A DNA stretch of 16,610 bases. Origin: an uncultured Anaerolineales bacterium (lineage in GTDB: Bacteria; Chloroflexota; Anaerolineae; Anaerolineales; Villigracilaceae). The stretch covers positions 1-16,610 of the forward strand of contig CALLJA010000497.1 in assembly GCA_938008865.1 (NCBI GenBank). The letters run 5' to 3'. The notes beneath the pieces are model-generated. The model saw only the letters and a list, made by a program, of their open reading frames with translations, had not been told where the DNA came from and did not search any database. A program made the translations under genes and the position numbers. Positions 8,738 through 14,181 of the stretch are shown in pieces; the first letter of the stretch is position 1, and each line of letters opens with the position of its first letter.

Positions 8738-9081
8738 GGCGTCATCCAATGTTCGATAAATTTATGCGGAAAGGATATATGGCGCAATACCCCTTTGGGG
8801 GATTTCCAAATCCTGCGACTTCCCTTAACATTTTCTGCGACCTGGCCGCCAGGCTCGGCGCTGCCTCTCTTGCGCAGCCCGCATGCAGTGGACCAGGTTT
8901 TGTGTATAAAAGATGATAAAATGCAAGGATGTCAGTATCGAATTATAGCATTCCGCCCGCGCTTTTCGATCTGCAATCCAACTGAACTTCCCTTGGTGCG
9001 TGACCGCGGCGCGGCTGTCTGCTGCGGTAATTTGCAAGTCCCTTTATCGTACATCTGAATCAACCGGAGGAGAGACTGTTT
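8738..9081. promoter_or_regulatory. Divergent intergenic region of about 340 nt between the two polysaccharide operons
   Basis: No credible gene is seen here; the short open frames crossing it lack ribosome sites and family resemblance. Visible elements are a small CCCC/GGGG hairpin at 8790-8800, two copies of CTGCGAC starting at 8813 and 8835 (22 bp apart, about two helical turns), and an A/T-rich block with TATAAA (8905-8910) and GATAAAAT (8915-8922). The A/T-rich block could hold the -10 of a plus-strand promoter, but no good -35 was found. A GC-rich hairpin (9004-9010 with 9021-9027, one G-U pair) precedes the ribosome site of the downstream gene. If transcription starts near 8930, the plus operon has a leader of about 150 nt. 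It does not resemble a c-di-GMP riboswitch by eye. Confidence 0.4.
8759..8787 (-). promoter_or_regulatory. Candidate promoter of the minus-strand GT2/GT4/deacetylase operon
   Basis: Read on the minus strand, TTGCGC (8782-8787) and TAAATT (8759-8764) are separated by exactly 17 nt, matching -35/-10 geometry. The predicted transcript start, about 8752, lies roughly 15 nt before the ATG at 8737. That leaves a very short leader and argues against the TTG at 8749 as the true start. Found by eye only. Confidence 0.35.
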
Positions 9082-10194
9082 ATGGAGATTCGCTTTTTCT
9101 TGAAGATCATTCAGCGGGGATGGTGGATGATAGTCATCTCGGCCTTGCTGGCGGTGAACTTTTCACTGATTTACTCGTATTACATCGCCGAGCCGAAATA
9201 TGAAGCGGTGGCCCGCTTCATCGTGAGCCCCAACCTTCAAAATACCGACAGCCGCGACATGGTCAACAGCCTCGAAGCGCTCGACAAGCGTTCGATCATT
9301 GCTACCTATGCCGAGGTGCTGAACAGCTACCAGATCACCAACCAGGCCCTGGCGATGCTCCGCAAGGACCCGGCCGACTTTGCCGAGTACACCTACTCGG
9401 CCACCCTGCTGCCCGACGCGAACATCATCCGTTACAGCGTGCAGGGACCCGACCCCGAGGTCTCGGCCATGCTGGCCAACAGCATCGGCCAGTATGCCAT
9501 CGACTACGTCCGCAAGTTGTACATCGTGTACAACATCGACTTCCTCGACAAGGCCACACCCTCGGATGAGCCCTACTCGCCGCGCCCGCTGCAGGACGCC
9601 GTCCTGGCTCTGCTGGTGGGCGTGGTGATCGGTGTGGGCCTGGCGGTCTTCCGCGACTCGGTCTCGGGCACGCTGACCCGCTTCAGCCAGCGCAACATGG
9701 TCGACTACGAATCGCAGGCCCTGACGCGCGTATACTTCGAGCGCCGCATCCGCGAGGAGATTTCCAAACAGCCCGACGGCGTCAGTACCCTGGGCGTCAT
9801 CTACCTGAACGGCATCCAGGAGATCTACGAGTCTCTGCCCCAGATCTACATCAACCAGATCATGCGGCGGGTGACCGAGACGCTCAAATACCAGCTGCGC
9901 GGCAACGACCTGGTCGGGCGCTGGTCGAAACTCCAATTTGGCGTGTTGCTACTCTCGACCGACGGCGCGGCGGCTATGAGCCGCCTGGAGCGCATCCGCC
10001 AGATCCTCGACCAGCCCATGACGCTGGAGGGCGCGGACGAATACAGCATCCGCCTCGACCCGCGCATCGGTTTTTCCGACCGCCAGGGCGGGGAGGCGGT
10101 CTCCGTCACCATTACCCAGGCCGAGAACGCCCTGGATGTTTCTATGGCGTCGGACTCGAAGGTCAACATGTACAAGGTCCGCCCGTTCGGATAG
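9082..10194 (+). CDS. Wzz-like polysaccharide co-polymerase fused to a degenerate GGDEF domain
   Basis: A 370-aa two-domain protein. Residues 1-190 resemble a Wzz/chain-length determinant: a short cytosolic start, membrane segment about 13-33, an extracytoplasmic region with the usual YEAVARFIVSP beta strand (40-50), and a second membrane segment about 172-190 preceded by a Pro-containing stretch (EPYSPRPL). Residues about 205-352 align by eye with a diguanylate cyclase domain placed in the cytosol. The opening QALTRVYFERR corresponds to D-x-LTGLYNRR. The metal-site aspartates are replaced (IYLNG, 240-244), and GGDEF is replaced by SKLQF (282-286). An RxxD motif, RGND (273-276), is kept exactly five residues before it, as in c-di-GMP inhibitory sites. 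It is therefore probably not a cyclase but could bind c-di-GMP. The ATG follows GGAGGAGA (9066-9073) by 8 nt, a strong ribosome site. First gene of a pair with the BcsB-like gene. Confidence 0.82.
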   Translation: MEIRFFLKIIQRGWWMIVISALLAVNFSLIYSYYIAEPKYEAVARFIVSPNLQNTDSRDMVNSLEALDKRSIIATYAEVLNSYQITNQALAMLRKDPADFAEYTYSATLLPDANIIRYSVQGPDPEVSAMLANSIGQYAIDYVRKLYIVYNIDFLDKATPSDEPYSPRPLQDAVLALLVGVVIGVGLAVFRDSVSGTLTRFSQRNMVDYESQALTRVYFERRIREEISKQPDGVSTLGVIYLNGIQEIYESLPQIYINQIMRRVTETLKYQLRGNDLVGRWSKLQFGVLLLSTDGAAAMSRLERIRQILDQPMTLEGADEYSIRLDPRIGFSDRQGGEAVSVTITQAENALDVSMASDSKVNMYKVRPFG

Positions 10195-10199
10195 GCAGG

Positions 10200-10239
10200 C
10201 GGCGGTTCCCGCGGCCCATCCATCGGGCGCGGGCCGCCG
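10200..10239 (+). terminator. GC-rich hairpin between the Wzz-GGDEF and BcsB-like genes, possible attenuator
   Basis: Arms CGGCGG (10200-10205), CCCGC (10208-10212) and GCCC (10214-10217) pair with GGGC (10225-10228), GCGGG (10229-10233) and CCGCCG (10234-10239). This gives 15 GC-rich pairs with a 2-nt and a 1-nt bulge and a 7-nt loop. The following tract (TTCCATTTT) is a poor U-run, so partial termination or RNA stabilisation is more likely than full termination. It starts 5 nt after the upstream stop. Confidence 0.5.
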
Positions 10240-10281
10240 TTCCATTTTCAGGATAGTTTTAGTGGATTACGGAGTTTGTTC

Positions 10282-12573
10282 ATGAGAAGCAAAATCATCA
10301 TCCTTACGCTGCTGGCGGTCCTGCTGCTGGCTTCGCCGCTCCAGGCTCTGGCCCAGGGACAGGCGCAACAGGACCTGCCCGGGATCCAGGTGACGGATAC
10401 GCAGGTCGCATTTTCGCTTGCCGATATCAATGTCAACGACTTCACCCTGCTCAGTCCGCTTTCGGTCAGCCGCGTCCTGTTCAGCGTCCCGCCGAACTGG
10501 CGTCTGGCCTCGGGTACGTTCGAGGTGCAGTATGACGTGCTGCTGACCGGCTCGGACATCGCCCGCATCCAGAACGGCGGCGGCGCGTTCGGCGGCAACC
10601 TGTTCGTCAAATTCAATGGCGTCATCGTAGCCACACTGCCCGTCAACGCCAGCGGCTCGTATGCGCAGAAGATCGAACTGCCTGCGGCCGCCTTCGACCT
10701 GATCCGCGACGACGGCAGGAACATCATCACCTTCACCTTCGACTCGCAGGTCAGCTGTGTGTACGACATCAGCGCCCTGGTGACGGTCAAGGGCGCGTCC
10801 TTCCTGGATATCGCCTACGCCTCCACCAGCCCGTCGCTGGACCTCTCGCGCCTGCCCGCCCCCTTCCACCTCGAGAACTCCATTGTCCCAGACGGGGCCC
10901 GCGTGGTGGTGCCCGATGACGCCGACGCGGTGGAATTACAGGCCGCCATGAACGTGATGGCGGGTTTCGGCTCCATGATCGCCGACACCTACGACCTGCA
11001 ACTGGTCAGCCTCGGCAGCCTCAGCGAGGCGGACCGCGCCAACTACCACCTGATCTTCGTCGGCCTGCCCGCGAAACTGCCCCTGCTGAGCGAGATCGCC
11101 TTCAAGGAACCCGTGGTGGATGGAAAACTTACGGGCGCGTCCAGCGCCGCCGCCGCGGACGGCGTGCTGGAGATGGCCCTTTCCCCGTGGAATTCCATGA
11201 AAGCCGTGCTGCTGGTGAGCGGCCCCACTACGGAAGCCGTCCTCAAGGCCGCCCACGCCTTCAGTTCGGCGCAGGTGCTGGTCTTCGAGGATCCGCTGCT
11301 GGCGCACGTCTCCAACGTGCAGCTGCTCTCCGAGAGCCTGCCCGCCGTCGAGGATTTCTCGCTGGCCGACCTGGGTTACACCACCGCGGCTTCGGGTGTG
11401 TTGAGCGGCTTCGGCGTGAACTCGGCTGAGTTCACTTTCTCGGCGGCCAGGAACCAACTGACCAGCCGCGACGGCTACATCGACCTGATCTACTATCACT
11501 CGGGCATGTTGGACTACGGCACGGCCTCCTTCTCGCTCTACCTGAACGGACAGGTCTTCTCGACCATCGTGTTCACGGAAGAGTCGGAGCAGGTGACCGA
11601 CGCGCGCATCCGCATTCCCCCGGGCCTGCTGCGCTACGGCGAGAACCGCCTGGAAGTGCGCGCCAGCATGTTGCAGGTGCCGTCCTGCGACCAGACCCTC
11701 TCGACCGACCCCTGGCTGACCATCTCGGACCAGACCAGCATCCACCTGCCCGTGTCGGAAACGGCCGACCTGGCAGCCTCGGTGCTGCGCGACCTCAAGT
11801 TCTTCCCCGACCTGTTCGTGTCGAGCAGCGACCTGGGTGACGTGGCCTTCGTCCTGCCGTCCGAATCGACCGATAAGTGGAACCTGGCTGGCAAACTGGC
11901 CTACGACCTGGGCGGCACCGCCCGCCCCGTCATCTCGAACCTGGCAGTGGCCTTCGGCGACGCCGTCTCCGAGGACCTGCTCAAGAGCGACTCGCTGATC
12001 GTGATCGGCAAGGCCACCGAAGTGCCCTTCCTGGCCGACATCAATGACCAGCTACCCGCGCCCTTTGACCTGACCGCCAACACGGCCAGCGAGCGCCAGT
12101 TACAGATCTCCTACCGCATCCCGCCCGGGCAAAACGTGGGTTACCTGGAATTGATGGCTTCGCCTTACAACAGCAGCAAGTCGATCCTGGTGGTCTCGGG
12201 CAACACCGACACGGGCGCATCCGCTGCGACCACGGCCCTGCTGCAGGGCGACCTGCGCGACCGTCTGGCGGGCGTGTTTGCCGTGACCAACGGTTTCCAG
12301 ATCGCCACAGGCAACGCTCTCTCGACCTTCTCGATCGTGGGAGAAGTGGTGCCTGGCGCAGAGCAGGTGGTCAACCCGCTGCCCGAGACGGGCGCTTCCA
12401 AGTCGCTGATGGCGCCGCCCGCCTGGCTGATGCCCTTCCTGATCGGCACGGGTGTGCTGATCGCGCTGATCGGTCTGGTGGTGTTCGTCAAGTATATGGA
12501 GAAGTCCCGCGCCCAGCGCTTCCCCGAGAAGCAGTTGGCGACCGAGACCGAAGAGGAAGATAAGCAGGAATAG
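10282..12573 (+). CDS. BcsB-like cellulose synthase regulatory subunit family protein, membrane anchored
   Basis: A 763-aa exported protein. The signal peptide (residues 1-24, hydrophobic core IIILTLLAVLLLA, likely cut after QALA) is followed by a large extracytoplasmic region and a C-terminal membrane segment (about 715-738) with a charged tail ending EEEDKQE. Two similar halves are visible, as in BcsB. Each has a jelly-roll-like carbohydrate-binding module (about 35-175 and 370-490) followed by an alpha/beta module containing VVVPDDADAVELQAAMNVMAG or VAFVLPSESTDKWNLAGKLAY. BcsB works with a membrane synthase to guide nascent polymer out of the membrane. Just before the anchor is LPETG (700-704), an LPxTG-like sorting motif. 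ATG 10282 is chosen because GGAG at 10271-10274 lies 7 nt before it; the TTG at 10276 is too close. No cognate BcsA with PilZ is in the window. A terminator follows. Confidence 0.85.
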   Translation: MRSKIIILTLLAVLLLASPLQALAQGQAQQDLPGIQVTDTQVAFSLADINVNDFTLLSPLSVSRVLFSVPPNWRLASGTFEVQYDVLLTGSDIARIQNGGGAFGGNLFVKFNGVIVATLPVNASGSYAQKIELPAAAFDLIRDDGRNIITFTFDSQVSCVYDISALVTVKGASFLDIAYASTSPSLDLSRLPAPFHLENSIVPDGARVVVPDDADAVELQAAMNVMAGFGSMIADTYDLQLVSLGSLSEADRANYHLIFVGLPAKLPLLSEIAFKEPVVDGKLTGASSAAAADGVLEMALSPWNSMKAVLLVSGPTTEAVLKAAHAFSSAQVLVFEDPLLAHVSNVQLLSESLPAVEDFSLADLGYTTAASGVLSGFGVNSAEFTFSAARNQLTSRDGYIDLIYYHSGMLDYGTASFSLYLNGQVFSTIVFTEESEQVTDARIRIPPGLLRYGENRLEVRASMLQVPSCDQTLSTDPWLTISDQTSIHLPVSETADLAASVLRDLKFFPDLFVSSSDLGDVAFVLPSESTDKWNLAGKLAYDLGGTARPVISNLAVAFGDAVSEDLLKSDSLIVIGKATEVPFLADINDQLPAPFDLTANTASERQLQISYRIPPGQNVGYLELMASPYNSSKSILVVSGNTDTGASAATTALLQGDLRDRLAGVFAVTNGFQIATGNALSTFSIVGEVVPGAEQVVNPLPETGASKSLMAPPAWLMPFLIGTGVLIALIGLVVFVKYMEKSRAQRFPEKQLATETEEEDKQE

Positions 12574-12598
12574 GCCCGCCTATTCAGGCAGAACGACC

Positions 12599-12634
12599 AG
12601 CGCCCCCGTGAGAACCTCACGGGGGCGCTTTTTT
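12599..12634 (+). terminator. Intrinsic terminator after the BcsB-like gene
   Basis: A perfect 14-bp stem (12599-12612 with 12616-12629; core GCGCCCCCGTGAG) with a 3-nt loop is followed by a run of T residues to 12634. It begins 25 nt after the stop of the BcsB-like gene and closes the Wzz-GGDEF/BcsB-like operon. With a much poorer A run on the left, activity on the minus strand is less likely, although the 71-aa minus-strand gene ends at 12655. Confidence 0.93.
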
Positions 12635-12654
12635 ACGGACGAAAGCCTGCCCGC

Positions 12655-12870
12655 CTAGCGGACTTTTTCGCGAGCGGCCCGCTCGAGGATGCGGAAGGCA
12701 TAGGCCAGCACCTGGGCGGGGTCCTCAGGCGGTTGACCGTTTTCCAGCCGTTCCAGCATACCCAGCAGGGACCCGCGCACCCCGCTGGCGCGATGGGCCC
12801 AATGCGAATCGACCGAGATGCGCTCGAGGCGGTCGAGCAGCAGGCGCAGCAGGGCGGGGGAGATATCCAT
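12655..12870 (-). CDS. Small hypothetical protein, 71 aa
   Basis: Not recognised. A 71-aa protein starting MDISPALLRLLLDRLERI, with no signal peptide or membrane segment. It appears mostly alpha helical and amphipathic, with a leucine/arginine-rich first helix, a middle stretch SHWAHRASGVRGSLL and an ERAAREK tail. The frame stays open upstream through a tRNA and its terminator to 12975, but that extension cannot be coding in practice, so the ATG at 12870 is chosen. A promoter-like AAGACA, 18 nt, TACAAT places transcription start at about 12871, directly at the ATG, which would make the message leaderless or nearly so. No Shine-Dalgarno is seen, consistent with that. Coding status rests on a sensible helical composition and an isolated, well-placed promoter; homologues would settle it. 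Confidence 0.6.
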   Translation of the reverse strand: MDISPALLRLLLDRLERISVDSHWAHRASGVRGSLLGMLERLENGQPPEDPAQVLAYAFRILERAAREKVR

Positions 12871-12877
12871 GACACGG

Positions 12878-12907
12878 ATTGTATCGCAAAACGGGCTGGC
12901 CTGTCTT
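12878..12907 (-). promoter_or_regulatory. Candidate promoter of the 71-aa gene, giving a leaderless transcript
   Basis: On the minus strand, AAGACA (12902-12907) is followed by an 18-nt spacer and TACAAT (12878-12883), a near-consensus -10. The expected start point, about 12871, abuts the ATG at 12870. The tRNA terminator lies just upstream (12911-12946), so the small gene needs its own promoter. Confidence 0.4.
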
Positions 12908-12910
12908 TCG

Positions 12911-12946
12911 ACACAAAAAGACCTCCATGCGGAGGTCTTTTTGTGT
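12911..12946 (-). terminator. Terminator of tRNA-Arg
   Basis: A perfect 16-bp inverted repeat (12911-12926 with 12931-12946) with a 4-nt loop, GACCTCC/GGAGGTC at the core and CTTTTTGTGT on the exit side of the minus strand. It begins at the last base of the tRNA CCA end, so the arm overlaps the tRNA by one base. Being symmetrical with A and T runs, it could also stop plus-strand transcription. Confidence 0.9.
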
Positions 12947-13021
12947 GGCGCCCCCGGCGGGTCTCGAACCCACAACCTACTGATTCGAAGTCAGGCACTC
13001 TATCCATTGAGCTACGGGGGC
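12946..13021 (-). tRNA. tRNA-Arg (anticodon UCG)
   Basis: A 76-nt cloverleaf on the minus strand with encoded CCA. The acceptor stem GCCCCCG/CGGGGGC is perfect, the D arm is GCTC/GAGT with GG in the loop, and the T arm GTGGG/CCCGC closes on loop TTCGAGA. The anticodon loop CTTCGAA has TCG at positions 34-36, so it reads CGA and possibly other CGN arginine codons. The terminal pair of the anticodon stem (27-43) is a C/U mismatch; the other four pairs are intact. A TATAAT promoter lies upstream and a strong terminator downstream, so it is a single-gene unit. Confidence 0.96.
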
Positions 13022-13032
13022 GTGCGGGGCAG

Positions 13033-13038
13033 ATTATA
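13033..13038 (-). promoter_or_regulatory. -10 element of the tRNA-Arg promoter
   Basis: A consensus TATAAT on the minus strand, about 12 nt upstream of the tRNA 5' end. The stretch between it and the start point is CTGCCCCGC, a GC-rich discriminator of the sort known for stable-RNA promoters under stringent control. No convincing -35 hexamer is visible at 16-18 nt. Confidence 0.65.
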
Positions 13039-13076
13039 CCCGAAAGCCCGCGCCCGTCGGGAGTCCGCGCGGAAAT

Positions 13077-13127
13077 GCTCCCCGGGGAGGGGGAGCGCTC
13101 CCGTGGAACCCCTCCCGCAGGAGGGGT
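13077..13127. repeat. Two adjacent GC-rich inverted repeats upstream of moxR
   Basis: The first hairpin pairs GCTCCCC (13077-13083) with GGGGAGC (13090-13096). The second pairs ACCCCTCC (13108-13115) with GGAGGGGT (13120-13127), loop CGCA. They lie between the divergent tRNA and moxR promoters, where no terminator is needed, and consist almost only of C/G runs. They could be a dispersed intergenic repeat or protein-binding sites; neither can be decided from one copy. Confidence 0.5.
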
Positions 13128-13135
13128 CGGTTTCC

Positions 13136-13164
13136 TTGCCCAGCCTGTAAAATGCACGTAGAAT
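13136..13164 (+). promoter_or_regulatory. Candidate promoter of the moxR-DUF58-MBL operon
   Basis: TTGCCC (13136-13141) and TAGAAT (13159-13164) are separated by exactly 17 nt. The predicted start, about 13171, leaves a leader of about 20-30 nt containing GGAAAGGA (13179-13186). An alternative -10-like TAAAAT at 13148-13153 has no matching -35. Confidence 0.5.
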
Positions 13165-13191
13165 CGACGCATCTCTGTGGAAAGGAATCTT

Positions 13192-14181
13192 TTGATTCAG
13201 ATGGATATTCAAGCTTTTGGTGAGCGGGTGATCGGCAATCTCGAAAGCGTGATCGTGGGTAAGCGCCAGGCGTTGGAGTTGATCGTGGTGGGCCTGCTGT
13301 GCCAGGGCCACGTGCTGATCGAGGATGTGCCCGGCGTGGGCAAGACCATGATGGCGCGCAGCCTGGCCCGTTCGCTCGACTGTACCTTCAACCGCCTCCA
13401 GTTTACGCCCGACATGCTGCCCAGCGACGTGACGGGCGTTTCGATCTATAACCAGCAAAAGGGCGTGTTCGAGTTCCGCCCCGGGCCGATCATCGGACAG
13501 GTCATCCTGGCGGACGAGATCAACCGCGCCACCCCCAAGACGCAGGCCGCCCTGCTCGAAGCCATGGAGGAACACCAGGTGACCGTGGACGGGGTAACGC
13601 ACAGCCTGCCGCGCCCGTTCATCGTGCTGGCCACCCAGAACCCCATCGAGTACGAAGGCACCTTCCCGCTGCCCGAGGCCCAACTGGACCGCTTCCTGCT
13701 GCGCCTGCGCCTGGGCTACCCGAGCGTCTCGGACGAGATCCGCGTGCTGGACGACCAGCAGTTGCGGCACCCCATCGAAGCGCTGACGTCTGTGGTCAAG
13801 ACGGACGAGGTGCTGGAGGCCGCCGAGGCCATCAAGAAGGTCTACGTCTCGCCTTCCATCAAAATGTATATCGTCGAGTTGACCAGCCGCACCCGCCAGA
13901 GCGGGGACGTGTACCTCGGGGCGAGTCCGCGCGGCAGCCTGGCGCTGTACCGCACCGCCCAGGCGCACGCCGCCCTGCGCGGGCGCGACCACGTCCTGCC
14001 CGACGACGTCAAGGAACTGGCCGTGTCCGTGCTGGCGCACCGCATCATCGTCAGCCCCGCTGCGCGCCTGCGCGACCTGGGCTCCGACCGCATCGTGCAG
14101 GAGATCATCTATAACACGCCCGTGCCGGGCGGCGAATTCTCGCCCGAGAAGGGTAAGAAGGCGGGCGGGAAGTCCAAATGA
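13192..14181 (+). CDS. MoxR family AAA+ ATPase
   Basis: A 329-aa AAA+ ATPase of the MoxR group, chaperone-like proteins that act with partner VWA/DUF58 proteins in assembly or maturation of envelope and other complexes. Walker A is EDVPGVGKT (44-52), Walker B VILADE (104-109) runs into INRATPKTQAALLEAMEE, and sensor 1 is in VLATQNPIEYEGTFPLPEAQLDRF (about 145 onward). The C-terminal lid region contains ASPRGSLALYRTAQAHAALRGRDHVLPDDV. Three starts are possible: GTG 13177, TTG 13192 and ATG 13201. AAGGA at 13182-13186 is 5 nt from the TTG and 14 nt from the ATG, so TTG is preferred, with ATG as the main alternative. The stop overlaps the DUF58 start as ATGA, implying coupled translation. The client of the pair is unknown. 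Confidence 0.94.
   Translation: MIQMDIQAFGERVIGNLESVIVGKRQALELIVVGLLCQGHVLIEDVPGVGKTMMARSLARSLDCTFNRLQFTPDMLPSDVTGVSIYNQQKGVFEFRPGPIIGQVILADEINRATPKTQAALLEAMEEHQVTVDGVTHSLPRPFIVLATQNPIEYEGTFPLPEAQLDRFLLRLRLGYPSVSDEIRVLDDQQLRHPIEALTSVVKTDEVLEAAEAIKKVYVSPSIKMYIVELTSRTRQSGDVYLGASPRGSLALYRTAQAHAALRGRDHVLPDDVKELAVSVLAHRIIVSPAARLRDLGSDRIVQEIIYNTPVPGGEFSPEKGKKAGGKSK

Noticed and set aside
8761..9081. Possible c-di-GMP riboswitch in the leader of the Wzz-GGDEF operon
   Set aside because: Sought because of the c-di-GMP theme. The leader has no recognisable GEMM core or matching stems by eye; a covariance-model search would be needed to be certain.
9082..10194. Active diguanylate cyclase
   Set aside because: GGDEF is replaced by SKLQF and the metal-binding aspartates of the first strand are missing, so catalysis is not expected.
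12633..13172. Minus-strand frame of 179 codons crossing the tRNA
   Set aside because: It reads through the tRNA and its terminator, so it cannot be a normal gene.
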